Shown here piece by piece: positions 12,011-24,200 of a stretch of DNA of 64,000 bases. Position numbers and translations under genes: made by a program. Numbering within the stretch: the stretch's first letter is position 1; each line of letters begins with the position of its first letter. The DNA is taken from assembly GCA_958298945.1 (NCBI GenBank), contig OY282608.1, positions 60,116,951 to 60,180,950 of the forward strand, given 5' to 3'. The stretch comes from Atherix ibis (Eukaryota; Arthropoda; Insecta; Diptera; Athericidae). Below the pieces are notes generated by a model, which searched no databases, was not told the origin of the DNA, and saw only the letters and a list, made by a program, of their open reading frames with translations.

Positions 12011-13150
12011 GCTTGTTGGTTTGTTCGTTTGTTGGTTTATTGGCTTGTTGATTTGTTGGTTTGTTGGTTTGTTGGTTTGTTGGTTTGTTGGTTTCTTGGT
12101 TTGTTGGTTTGTTGGTTTGTTGGTTTTTTTGTTTGTTGGCGTGTTGGTTTGTTGGTTTGTTGGTTTGTTGGCTTGTTGGTTTGTTGGTTTGTTGGTTTGT
12201 TGGTTTGTTGGTTTGTTGGTTTGTTGGTTTGTTTATTTGTTGGTTTGTTCGTTTATTGGCTTGTTGGTTTGTTGGCTTGTTGGCTTGTTGGCTTGTTGAT
12301 TTGTTGGCTTTTTCGCTTATTGGTTTGTTGGTTTGTTCATTTGGTGGTTTGTTCGTTTGTTGGTTTGTTGGTTTGTTGGTTTTTTTGTTTGTTGGCGTGT
12401 TGGTTTGTTGGTTTGTTGGTTTGTTGGCTTGTTGGTTTGTTGGTTTGTTGGTTTGTTGGTTTGTTGGTTTGTTGGTTTGTTTATTTGTTGGTTTGTTCGT
12501 TTATTGGCTTGTTGGTTTGTTGGCTTGTTGGCTTGTTGGCTTGTTGATTTGTTGGTTTGTTGGTTTGTTGGTTTGTTGGTTTGTTGGTTTCTTGGTTTGT
12601 TGGTTTGTTGGTTTGTTGGTTTGTTGGTTTGTTCGTTTGTTGGTTTATTGGTTTGTTCGTTTGTTGGCTTGTTGGTTTGTTGGCTTTTTCGCTTATTGGT
12701 TTGTTGGTTTGTTCATTTGGTGGTTTGTTCGTTTGTTGGTTTGTTGGTTTGTTGGTTTCTTGGTTACCTGGTTTGTTGGTTTGTTGGTTTGTTGGCTTGT
12801 TAGTTTGTTGGTTTGTTGGCTTGTTGGCTTGTTGGTTTGTCGGCTTGTTGGTTTGTTGGTTTGTTGGTTTGTTAATTACTTGGTTTGTTGGTTTGTTGGT
12901 TTCTTGATTTGCTCGTTTGTTGGTTTGTTGGCTTGTTGGGTTGTTGGTTTGTTGGTTTGTTTGTTTGTTGGTTTGTTCGTTTATTGGCTTGTTGGTTTGT
13001 TCGTTTGTTGGTTTGCTGGTTTGTTGGTTTGTTGGTTTTTAGGTTTGTTGGTTTGTTGGTTTGTTGGTTTGTTGGTTTGTTGGTTTGTTGGTTTGTTGGT
13101 TTGTTGGTTTGTTGGTTTGTTGGCTTATTGGCTTGTTGGGTTGTTGGTTT
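12011..13150. repeat. Mosaic right end of domain A
   Basis: Short blocks known from copies 1-3 are re-used here at several different spacings. GGCGTG occurs at 12,138 and 12,394 (256 bp, 32 units). GGCTTTTTCGC occurs at 12,306 and 12,682 (376 bp). A block starting at about 12,061 restarts at 12,557 (496 bp, 62 units) but diverges after about 60 bases. The last TTAATTAC unit of the window is at 12,872, 2,464 bp after the previous one. The conflicting spacings suggest several overlapping unequal exchanges rather than one duplication. Confidence 0.75.
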
Positions 13151-13910
13151 GATGGTTTGTTGGTTTGTTGGTTTGTTGGTTGGTTGGTTTGTTCGTTTGT
13201 TGGTTTGTTGGTTTGTTGGTTTGTTGGTTTGTTGGTTTGTTGGTTTGTTGGTTTGTTGGTTTGTTGGTTTGTTGGTTTGTTGGTTTGTTGGTTTGTTGGT
13301 TTGTTGGTTTGTTGGCTTGCTGGCTTGTTGGTTTGTTGGCTTGTTGGTTTGTTGGTTTGTTGGTTTGTTGGTTTGTTGGTTTGTTGGTTTGTTGGTTTCT
13401 TGGTTTGTTGGTTTGTTGGTTTGTTGGTTTGTTGGTTTGTTGGTTTGTTGGTTTGTTGGTTTGTTTGTTTGTTGGTTTGTTGGTTTGTTGGTTTGTTGGT
13501 TTGTTGGTTTGTTGGTTTGTTGGTTTGTTGGTTTGTTGGTTTGTTGGTTTGTTTGTTTGTTGGTTTGTTGGTTTGTTGGTTTGTTGGTTTTTTGGTTTGT
13601 TGGTTTGTTGGTTTGTTGCTTTGTTGGTTTGTTAGTTTGTTGGTTTGTTGGTTTATTTGTTTGTTGGTTTGTTGGTTTGTTGGTTTGTTGGTTTATTTGT
13701 TTGTTGGTTTGTTGGTTTGTATGTTTGTTGGTTTGTTGGTTTGTTGGTTTGTTGGTTTGTTGGTTTGTTGGTTTGTTGGTTTGTTGGTTTGTTGGTTTGT
13801 TGGCTTGTTGGTTTCTTGGTTTGTTGGTTTTTTGGTTTTTTGGTTTGTTGGTTTGTTGGTTTGTTGGTTTGTTGGTTTGTTGGTTTGTTGGTTTGTTGGT
13901 TTTTTGGTTT
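13151..13910. repeat. Low-diversity stretch between domain A and the rest
   Basis: Most of this stretch is consensus TTGGTTTG. One run of about 115 bp (13,201-13,314) has no variant at all, and the remainder has few, scattered changes. It is the border between two landmark families: TTAATTAC is last seen at 12,872 and the T-rich landmark is first seen at 13,915. There is no gene or non-repeat insertion at the border. Confidence 0.75.
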
Positions 13911-13914
13911 GTTG

Positions 13915-16750
13915 TTTTATTTTTTTGTTGGTTTGTTTGGCTTGTTGGTTTGTTGGTTTTTTGGTTTTTTGGTTTGTTGGTTTGTTGGTTTGTTGGTTTG
14001 TTGGCTTGTTGGCTTGTTGGTTTGTTGGTTAGTTCGTTTGTTGGTTTGTTAGTTTGTTGGTTTGTTGGCTTGTTGGATTGTTGGTTTGTTGGTTTTTTGG
14101 TTTGTTGGTTTGTTGGTTTGTGGTTTGTTGGTTTGTTGGTTTATTTGTTTGTTGGTTTGTTGGCTTGTTGGTTTGTTGGTTTGTTGGTTTGTTGGCTTCT
14201 TGGTTTGTTGGTTTGTTGGCTTGTTGGCTTGTTGGTTTGTTGGTTTGTTGGCTTGTTGGTTACTTAGTTTGTTGGTTTGTTGGCTTGTTGGTTACTTAGT
14301 TTGTTGATTTGTTGGTTTGTTGGTTTGTTGGTTTGTTGGCTTGTTGGCTTGTTGGTTTGTTGGTTAGTTTGTTTGTTGGTTTTTTAATTTGTTGGTTTGT
14401 TGGCTTGTTGGCTTGTTGGTTTGTTGGTTTGTTGGTTTATTGGTTTGTTGGTTTGTTGGTTTGTTGGTTTATTTGTTTGTTGGCTTGTTGGTTTGTTGGT
14501 TTGTTGGCTTGTTGGTTACTTAGTTTGTTGGTTTGTTGATTTGTTGGTTTGTTGGTTTGTTGGTTTGTTGGCTTGTTGGCTTGTTGGTTTGTTGGTTGGT
14601 TCGTTTGTTGGTTGGTTCGTTTGTTGGTTTGTTAGTTTGTTGGTTTGTTGGCTTGTTGGCTTGTTGGTTTGTTGGTTTTTCGGTTTGTTGGTTTGTTGGT
14701 TTGTTGGTTTGTTGGTTTGTTGGTTTATTTGTTTGTTGGTTTGTTGGTTTGTTGGTTTGTTGGTTTGTTTGTTTGTTGGTTTGTTGGCTTGTTTGTTTGT
14801 TGGTTTGTTGGTTTCTTGGTTTGTTGGTTTGTTGGTTTGTTGGTTTGTTGGTTTGTTGGCTTGTTTGTTTGTTGGTTTGTTGGTTTGTTGGTTTGTTGGT
14901 TTGTTGGTTTGTTGGTTTGTTGGTTTGTTGGTTTGTTGGTTTGTTGGTTTGTTGGTTTGTTGGTTTGTTGGTTTGTTGGTTTGTTGGTTTGTTGGTTTTT
15001 TGGATTGTTGGTTTGTTGGTTTGTTGCTTTGTTGGTTTGTTAATTTGTTGGTTTGTTGGCTTGTTGGTTTGTTGGTTTGTTGGCTTGTTGGTTACTTAGT
15101 TTGTTGGTTTGTTGATTTGTTGGTTTGTTGGTTTGTTGGTTTGTTGGCTTGCTGGCTTGTTGGTTTGTTGGTTAGTTCGTTTGTTGGTTTGTTAGTTTGT
15201 TGGTTTGTTGGCTTGTTGGCTTGTTGGTTTGTTGGTTTTTTGGTTTGTTGGTTTGTTGGTTTGTTGGTTTATTGGTTTGTTGGTTTATTTGTTTGTTGGT
15301 TTATTAGTTTGTTGGTTTGTTGGTTTATTTGTTTGTTGGTTTGTTGGTTTGTTGGTTTGTTGGTTTGTTGGTTTATTTGTTTGTTGGTTTGTTGGTTTGT
15401 AGTTTTGTTGGTTTGTTGGTTTGTTGGTTTGTTGGTTTGTTGGTTTGTTGGTTTGTTGGTTTGTTGGTTTGTTGGTTTGTTTTGTTGGCTTGTTGGTTTC
15501 TTGGTTTGTTGGTTTTTTGGTTTTTTGGTTTGTTGGTTTGTTGGTTTGTTGGTTTGTTGGTTTGTTGGTTTGTTGGTTTTTTGGTTTGTTGTTTTATTTT
15601 TTTGTTGGTTTGTTTGGCTTGTTGGTTTGTTGGTTTTTTGGTTTTTTGGTTTGTTGGTTTGTTGGTTTGTTGGTTTGTTGGCTTGTTGGCTTTTTGGTTT
15701 GTTGGTTAGTTCGTTTGTTGGTTTGTTAGTTTGTTGGTTTGTTGGCTTGTTGGATTGTTGGTTTGTTGGTTTTTTGGTTTGTTGGTTTGTTGGTTTGTGG
15801 TTTGTTGGTTTGTTGGTTTATTTGTTTGTTGGTTTGTTGGCTTGTTGATTTGTTGGTTTGTTGGTTTGTTGGCTTGTTGGTTTGTTGGTTTGTTGGCTTG
15901 TTGGCTTGTTGGTTTGTTGGTTTGTTGGCTTGTTGGTTACTTAGTTTGTTGGTTTGTTGGCTTGTTGGTTACTTAGTTTGTTGGTTTGTTGGTTTGTTGG
16001 TTTGTTGGTTTGTTGGCTTGTTGGCTTGTTGGTTTGTTGGTTAGTTCGTTTGTTGGTTTTTTAATTTGTTGGTTTGTTAGCTTGTTGGCTTGTTGGTTTG
16101 TTGGTTTGTTGGTTTATTGGTTTGTTGGTTTGTTGGTTTGTTGGTTTATTTGTTTGTTGGCTTGTTGGTTTGTTGGTTTGTTGGCTTGTTGGTTACTTAG
16201 TTTGTTGGTTTGTTGATTTGTTGGTTTGTTGGTTTGTTGGTTTGTTGGCTTGTTGGCTTGTTGGTTTGTTGGTTAGTTCGTTTGTTGGTTTGTTAGTTTG
16301 TTGGTTTGTTGGCTTGTTGGCGTGTTGGTTTGTTGGTTTTTTGGTTTGTTGGTTTGTTGGTTTGTTGGTTTGTTGGTTTGTTGGTTTATTTGTTTGTTGG
16401 TTTGTTGGTTTGTTGGTTTGTTGGTTTGTTTGTTTGTTGGTTTGTTGGCTTGTTTGTTTGTTGGTTTGTTGGTTTCTTGGTTTGTTGGTTTGTTGGTTTG
16501 TTGGTTTGTTGGTTTGTTGGCTTGTTTGTTTGTTGGTTTGTTGGTTTGTTGGTTTGTTGGTTTGTTGGTTTGTTGGTTTGTTGGTTTGTTGGTTTGTTGG
16601 TTTGTTGGTTTATTGGTTTGTTGGTTTGTTGGTTTGTTGGTTTGTTGGTTTTTTGGTTTGTTGGTTTGTTGGTTTGTTGCTTTGTTGGTTTGTTAATTTG
16701 TTGGTTTGTTGGCTTGTTGGTTTGTTGGTTTGTTGGCTTGTTGGTTACTT
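13915..16750. repeat. 1,677-bp tandem pair in domain B
   Basis: The T-rich landmark at 13,915 recurs at 15,592, 1,677 bp away, and the variant order over roughly 14,054-14,540 is repeated at 15,731-16,217 at the same offset. The copies differ by small changes, for example GGCTTCTTGG near 14,194 is GGCTTGTTGG in the second copy. Further right the offset falls to 1,661-1,653 bp, a loss of two or three units. Because 1,677 is not a multiple of 8, at least one unit in the block has a non-standard length. Confidence 0.85.
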
Positions 16751-18841
16751 AGTTTGTTGGTTTGTTGATTTGTTGGTTTGTTGGTTTGTTGGTTTGTTGG
16801 TTTGTTGGCTTGCTGGCTTGTTGGTTTGTTGGTTAGTTCGTTTGTTGGTTTGTTAGTTTGTTGGTTTGTTGGCTTGTTGGCTTGTTGGTTTGTTGGTTTT
16901 TTGGTTTGTTGGTTTGTTGGTTTGTTGGTTTGTTGGTTTGTTGGTTTATTAGTTTGTTGGTTTGTTGGTTTATTTGTTTGTTGGTTTGTTGGTTTGTTGG
17001 TTTGTTGGTTTATTTGTTTGTTGGTTTGTTGGTTTGTAGTTTTGTTGGTTTGTTGTTTTGTTGGTTTGTTGGTTTGTTGGTTTGTTGGTTTGTTGGTTAA
17101 TTGGTTTGTTGGTTTGTTGGTTTGTTGGCTTGTTGGTTTCTTGGTTTGTTGGTTTTTTGGTTTTTTGGTTTGTTGGTTTGTTGGTTTGTTGGTTTGTTGG
17201 TTTTTTGGTTTGTTGTTTTATTTTTTTGTTGGTTTGTTTGGCTTGTTGGTTTGTTGGTTTTTTTGGTTTTTTGGTTTGTTGGTTTGTTGGTTTGTTGGTT
17301 TGTTGGCTTGTTGGCTTGTTGGTTTGTTGGTTAGTTCGCTTGTTGGTTTGTTAGTTTGTTGGCTTGTTGGCTTGTTGGTTTGTTGGTTTTTTGGTTTGTT
17401 GGTTTGTTGGTTTTTGGGTTGTTGGTTTGTTGGTTTGTTGGTTTATTTGTTTGTTGGTTTGTTGGCTTGTTGGTTTGTTGGTTTGTTGGTTTATTGGCTT
17501 GTTCGTTTGTTGGTTTGTTGGCTTGTTGGCTTGTTGGTTTGTTGGTTTGTTGGCTTGTTGGTTACTTAGTTTGTTGGTTTGTTGGCTTGTTGGTTACTTA
17601 GTTTGTTGGTTTGTTGGTTTGTTGGTTTGTTGGTTTGTTGGCTTGTTGGCTTGTTGGTTTTTGGTTAGTTCGTTTGTTGGTTTGTTGGTTTGTTTGTTTG
17701 TTGGTTTGTTGGTTTGTTGGTTTGTTGGTTTATTTGTTTGTTGGTTTGTTGGTTTGTTGGTTTGTTGGTTTGTTGGTTTGTTGGTTTGTTGGTTTGTTGG
17801 CTTGTTTGTTTGTTGGTTTGTTGGTTTGTTGGTTTGTTGGTTTGTTGGTTTGTTGGTTTGTTGGTTAGTTGGTTTGTTGGTTTCTTGGTTTGTTGGTTTG
17901 TTGGTTTGTTGGTTTTTTGGTTTGTTGGTTTGTTGCTTTGTTGGTTTGTTAGTTTGTTGGTTTGTTGGTTTATTTGTTTGTTGGTTCGTTGGTTTGTTGG
18001 TTTATTTGTTTGTTGGTTTGTTGGTTTGTAGGTTTGTTGGTTTGTTGGTTTGTTGGTTTGTTGGTTTGTTGGTTTGTTGGTTTGTTGGTTTGTTGGTTTG
18101 TTGGTTAATTGGTTTGTTGGTTTGTTGGTTTGTTGGCTTGTTGGTTTCTTGGTTTGTTGGTTTTTTGGTTTTTTGGTTTGTTGGTTTGTTGGTTTGTTGG
18201 TTTGTTGGTTTGTTGGTTTTTTAGTTTGTTGTTTTATTTTTTTGTTGGTTTGTTTGGCTTGTTGGTTTGTTGGTTTTTTGGTTTTTTGGTTTGTTGGTTT
18301 GTTGGTTTGTTGGTTTGTTGGTTTGTTGGCTTGTTGGCTTGTTGGCTTGTTGGTTTGTTGGTTAGTTCGTTTGTTGGTTTGTTAGTTTGTTGGTTTGTTG
18401 GCTTGTTGGCTTGTTGGTTTGTTGGTTTTTTGGTTTGTTGGTTTGTTGGTTGTTGTTTTGTTGGTTTGTTGGTTTGTTGGCTTGTTGGTTTGTTGGTTTG
18501 TTGGCTTGTTGGCTTGTTGGTTTGTTGGCTTGTTGGCTTGTTGGTTTGTTGGCTTGTTGGTTACTTAGTTTGTTGGTTTGTTGGCTTGTTGGTTACTTAG
18601 TTTGTTGGTTTGTTGGTTTGTTGGTTTGTTGGTTTGTTGGCTTGTTGGCTTGTTGGTTTGTTGGTTAGTTCGTTTGTTGGTTTGTTAGTTTGTTGTTTTG
18701 TTGGCTTGTTGGATTGTTGGTTTGTTGGTTTGTTGGTGTTATGGTTTGTTGGTTTGTTGGTTTGTTGGTTTATTTGTTTGTTGGCTTGTTGGTTTGTTGG
18801 TTTGTTGACTTGTTGGTTACTTAGTTTGTTGGTTTGTTGAT

Positions 18842-21260
18842 TTGTTGGTTTGTTGGTTTGTTGGTTTGTTGGCTTGTTGGCTTGTTGGTTTGTTGGTTAG
18901 TTCGTTTGTTGGTTTGTTAGTTTGTTGGTTTGTTGGCTTGTTGGCTTGTTGGTTTGTTGGTTTTTTGGTTTGTTGGTTTGTTGGTTTGTTGGTTTGTTGG
19001 TTTGTTGGTTTGTTGGTTTATTTGTTTGTTGGTTTGCTGGTTTGTTGGTTTGTTGGTTTGTTGGTTTGTTGGTTTGTTGGTTTGTTGGTTTGTTGGTTTG
19101 TTGGCTTGTTTGTTTGTTGGTTTGTTGGTTTCTTGGTTTGTTGGATTGTTGGTTTGTTGGTTTATTGGTTTGTTGGTTTCTTGGTTTGTTGGTTTGTTGG
19201 TTTGTTGGTTTGTTCGTTTGTTGGCTTGTTGGTTTGTTGGCTTGTTGGCTTGTTGGTTTTTTGGTTTGTTGGTTTGTTCGTTTGGTGGTTTGTTTGTTTG
19301 TTGGTTTGTTCGTTTGCTTGTTCGTTGGTTACTTGGTTTGTTCGTTTGTTAGTTTGTTGGTTTGTTGGTTTGTTGGCTTGTTGGTTTGTTGGTTTGTTGG
19401 TTTTTTGGTTTGTTGGTTTGTTGGTTTTTTGGTTTGTTGGTTTGTTGGTTTGTTGGTTTGTTGGTTTGTTGGTTTGTTGGTTTTTTGGTTTGTTGGTTTG
19501 TTGGTTTGTTGCTTTGTTGGTTTGTTAAATTGTTGGTTTGTTGGCTTGTTGGTTTGTTGGTTTGTTGGCTTGTTGGTTACTTAGTTTGTTGGTTTGTTGA
19601 TTTGTTGGTTTGTTGGTTTGTTGGTTTGTTGGCTTGCTGGCTTGTTGGTTTGTTGGTTAGTTCGTTTGTTGGTTTGTTAGTTTGTTGGTTTGTTGGCTTG
19701 TTGGCTTGTTGGTTTGTTGGTTTTTTGGTTTGTTGGTTTGTTGGTTTGTTGGTTTGTTGGTTTGTTGGTTTATTAGTTTGTTGGTTTGTTGGTTTATTTG
19801 TTTGTTGGTTTGTTGGTTTGTTGGTTTATTTGTTTGTTGGTTTGTTGGTTTGTAGTTTTGTTGGTTTGTTGGTTTGTTGGTTTGTTGGTTTGTTGGTTTG
19901 TTGGTTTGTTGGTTTGTTGGTTAATTGGTTTGTTGGTTTGTTGGTTTGTTGGCTTGTTGGTTTCTTGGTTTGTTGGTTTTTTGGTTTTTTGGTTTGTTGG
20001 TTTGTTGGTTTGTTGGTTTGTTGGTTTGTTGGTTTTTTGGTTTGTTGTTTTATTTTTTTGTTGGTTTGTTTGGCTTGTTGGTTTGTTGGTTTGTTGGTTT
20101 GTTGGTTTGTTGGTTTGTTGGCTTGTTGGCTTGTTGGTTTGTTGGTTAGTTCGCTTGTTGGTTTGTTAGTTTGTTGGCTTGTTGGCTTGTTGGTTTGTTG
20201 GTTTTTTGGTTTGTTGGTTTGTTGGTTTGTGGGTTGTTGGTTTGTTGGTTTGTTGGTTTATTTGTTTGTTGGTTTGTTGGCTTGTTGGTTTGTTGGTTTG
20301 TTGGTTTATTGGCTTGTTCGTTTGTTGGTTTGTTGGCTTGTTGGCTTGTTGGTTTGTTGGTTTGTTGGCTTGTTGGTTACTTAGTTTGTTGGTTTGTTGG
20401 CTTGTTGGTTACTTAGTTTGTTGGTTTGTTGGTTTGTTGGTTTGTTGGTTTGTTGGTTTGTTGGCTTGTTGGCTTGTTGGTTTTTGGTTAGTTCGTTTGT
20501 TGGTTTGTTAGTTTGTTGGTTTGTTGGCTTGTTGGCTTGTTGGTTTGTTGGTTTTTTGGTTTGTTGGTTTGTTTGTTTGTTGGTTTGTTGGTTTGTTGGT
20601 TTGTTGGTTTGTTGGTTTATTTGTTTGTTGGTTTGTTGGTTTGTTGGTGTTATGGTTTGTTGGTTTGTTGGTTTGTTGGTTTATTTGTTTGTTGGCTTGT
20701 TGGTTTGTTGGTTTGTTGACTTGTTGGTTACTTAGTTTGTTGGTTTGTTGATTTGTTGGTTTGTTGGTTTGTTGGTTTGTTGGCTTGTTGGCTTGTTGGT
20801 TTGTTGGTTAGTTCGTTTGTTGGTTTGTTAGTTTGTTGGTTTGTTGGCTTGTTGGCTTGTTGGTTTGTTGGTTTTTTGGTTTGTTGGTTTGTTGGTTTGT
20901 TGGTTTGTTGGTTTGTTGGTTTGTTGGTTTATTTGTTTGTTGGTTTGTTGGTTTGTTGGTTTGTTGGTTTGTTGGTTTGTTGGTTTGTTGGTTTGTTGGT
21001 TTGTTGGCTTGTTTGTTTGTTGGTTTGTTGGTTTCTTGGTTTGTTGATTTGTTGGTTTGTTGGTTTATTGGTTTGTTGGTTTCTTGGTTTGTTGGTTTGT
21101 TGGTTTGTTGGTTTGTTCGTTTGTTGGCTTGTTGGTTTGTTGGCTTGTTGGCTTGTTGGTTTTTTGGTTTGTTGGTTTGTTCATTTGGTGGTTTGTTTGT
21201 TTGTTGGTTTGTTCGTTTGCTTGTTCGTTGGTTACTTGGTTTGTTCGTTTGTTAGTTTGT
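18842..21260. repeat. 1,911-bp tandem pair in domain B
   Basis: The block starting at about 18,842 is repeated from about 20,753 (offset 1,911 bp, later 1,903 bp). It contains a long ordered series of variants ending with a TTTGGTGG, TTTGCTTG, TTGGTTACTTGG signature, at 19,281 and 21,184. The two signatures differ: the first is preceded by TTCG and the second by TTCA. Related copies lie at about 25,521 and 28,137. Confidence 0.85.
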
Positions 21261-24200
21261 TGGTTTGTTGGTTTGTTGGCTTGTTGGTTTGTTGGTTTGT
21301 TGGTTTTTTGGTTTGTTGGTTTGTTGGTTTTTTGGTTTGTTGGTTTGTTGGTTTGTTGGTTTGTTGGTTTATTTGCTTGTTGGTTTGTTGGTTTGTTGTT
21401 TTGTTGGTTTGTTGGTTTGTTGGTTTTTTGGTTTGTTGGTTTGTTGGTTTGTTGGTTTGTTGGTTTGTTGGTTTGTTGGTTTGTTGGTTTGTTGGTTTGT
21501 TGGTTTGTTGGTTTGTTGGTTTTTTGGTTTGTTGGTTTGTTGGTTTGTTGCTTTGTTGGTTTGTTAGTTTGTTGGTTTGTTGGTTTATTTGTTTGTTGGT
21601 TTGTTGGTTTGTTGGTTTGTTGGTTTGTTGGTTTGTTGGTTTGTTGGTTTGTTGGTTTGTTGGTTTGTTGGTTTGTTGGTTAATTGGTTTGTTGGTTTGT
21701 TGGTTTGTTGGTTTGTTGGCTTGTTGGTTTCTTGGTTTGTTGGTTTTTTGGTTTGTTGGTTTGTTGGTTTGTTGGTTTGTTCGTTTGTTGGTTTGTTGGT
21801 TTGTTGGTTTGTTGGTTTTTTGGTTTGTTGTTTTATTTTTTTGTTGGTTTGTTTGGCTTGTTGGTTTGTTGGTTTTTTGGTTTTTTGGTTTGTTGGTTTG
21901 TTGGTTTGTTGGTTTGTTGGTTTGTTGGTTTGTTGGTTTGTTGGTTTTTTGGTTTGTTGGTTTGTTGGTTTGTGGGTTGTTGGTTTGTTGGTTTGTTGGT
22001 TTATTTGTTTGTTGGTTTGTTGGCTTGTTGGTTTGTTGGTTTGTTGGTTTATTGGCTTGTTCGTTTGTTGGTTTGTTGGTTTGTTGGTTTATTTGTTTGT
22101 TGGTTTGTTGGTTTGTAGGTTTGTTGGTTTGTTGGTTTGTTGGTTTGTTGGTTTGTTGGTTTGTTGGTTTGTTGGTTTGTTGGTTTGTTGGCTTGTTGGT
22201 TTCTTGGTTTGTTGGTTTTTTGGTTTTTTGGTTTGTTGTTTTGTTGGTTTGTTGGTTTGTTGGTTTGTTGGTTTGTTGGTTTTTTGGTTTGTTGTTTTAT
22301 TTTTTTGTTGGTTTGTTTGGCTTGTTGGTTTGTTGGTTTTTTGGTTTTTTGGTTTGTTGGTTTGTTGGTTTGTTGGTTTGTTTGCTTGTTGGCTTGTTGG
22401 TTTGTTGGTTAGTTCGTTTGTTGGTTTGTTAGTTTGTTGGTTTGTTGGCTTGTTGGATTGTTGGTTTGTTGGTTTTTTGGTTTGTTGGTTTGTTGGTTTG
22501 TGGTTTGTTGGTTTGTTGGTTTATTTGTTTGTTGGTTTGTTGGCTTGTTGGTTTGTTGGTTTGTTGGTTTGTTGGCTTGTTGGTTTGTTGGTTTGTTGGC
22601 TTGTTGGCTTGTTGGTTTGTTGGTTTGTTGGCTTGTTGGTTACTTAGTTTGTTGGTTTGTTGGCTTGTTGGTTACTTAGTTTGTTGGTTTGTTGGTTTGT
22701 TGGTTTGTTGGTTTGTTGGCTTGTTGGTTTGTTGGTTAGTTCGTTTGTTGGTTTTTTAATTTGTTGGTTTTTTGGCTTGTTGGCTTGTTGGTTTGTTGGT
22801 TTGTTGGTTTATTGGTTTGTTGGTTTGTTGGTTTGTTGGTTTATTTGTTTGTTGGCTTGTTGGTTTGTTGGTTTGTTGGCTTGTTGGTTACTTAGTTTGT
22901 TGGTTTGTTGATTTGTTGGTTTGTTGGTTTGTTGGTTTGTTGGCTTGTTGGCTTGTTGGTTTGTTGGTTAGTTCGTTTGTTGGTTTGTTAGTTTGTTGGT
23001 TTGTTGGCTTGTTGGCTTGTTGGTTTGTTGGTTTTTTGGTTTGTTGGTTTGTTGGTTTGGTGGTTTGTTGGTTTGTTGGTTTATTTGTTTGTTGGTTTGT
23101 TGGTTTGTTGGTTTGTTGGTTTGTTTGTTTGTTGGTTTGTTGGCTTGTTTGTTTGTTGGTTTGTTGGTTTCTTGGTTTGTTGGTTTGTTGGTTTGTTGGT
23201 TTGTTGGTTTGTTGGTTTGTTGGCTTGTTTGTTTTTTGGTTTGTTGGTTTGTTGGTTTGTTGGTTTGTTGGTTTGTTGGTTTGTTGGTTTGTTGGTTTGT
23301 TGGTTTGTTGGTTTGTTGGTTTGTTGGCTTGTTGGTTACTTAGTTTGTTGGTTTGTTGATTTGTTGGTTTGTTGGTTTGTTGGTTTGTTGGTTTGTTGGC
23401 TTGCTGGCTTGTTGGTTTGTTGGTTAGTTCGTTTGTTGGTTTGTTAGTTTGTTGGTTTGTTGGCTTGTTGGCTTGTTGGTTTGTTGGTTTTTTGGTTTGT
23501 TGGTTTGTTGGTTTGTTGGTTTGTTGGTTTGTTGGTTTGTTGGTTTATTAGTTTGTTAGTTTGTTGGTTTATTTGTTTGTTGGTTTGTTGGTTTGTTGGT
23601 TTGTTGGTTTATTTGTTTGTTGGTTTGTTGGTTTGTAGGTTTGTTGGTTTGTAGGTTTGTTGGTTTGTTGGTTTGTTGGTTTGTTGGTTTGTTGGTTTGT
23701 TGGTTAATTGGTTTGTTGGTTTGTTGGTTTGTTGGCTTGTTGGTTTCTTGGTTTGTTGGTTTTTTGGTTTTTTGGTTTGTTGGTTTGTTGGTTTGTTGGT
23801 TTTTTGGTTTGTTGTTTTATTTTTTTGTTGGTTTGTTTGGCTTGTTGGTTTGTTGGTTTTTTGGTTTTTTGGTTTGTTGGTTTGTTGGTTTGTTGGTTTG
23901 TTGGCTTGTTGGCTTGTTGGTTTGTTGGTTAGTTCGCTTGTTGGTTTGTTAGTTTGTTGGCTTGTTGGCTTGTTGGCTTGTTGGTTTGTTGGTTTTTTGG
24001 TTTGTTGGTTTGTTGGTTTGTGGGTTGTTGGTTTGATGGTTTGTTGGTTTATTTGTTTGTTGGTTTGTTGGCTTGTTGGTTTGTTGGTTTGTTGGTTTAT
24101 TGGCTTGTTCGTTTGTTGGTTTGTTGGCTTGTTGGCTTGTTGGTTTGTTGGTGTGTTGGCTTGTTGGTTACTTAGTTTGTTGGTTTGTTGGCTTGTTGGT

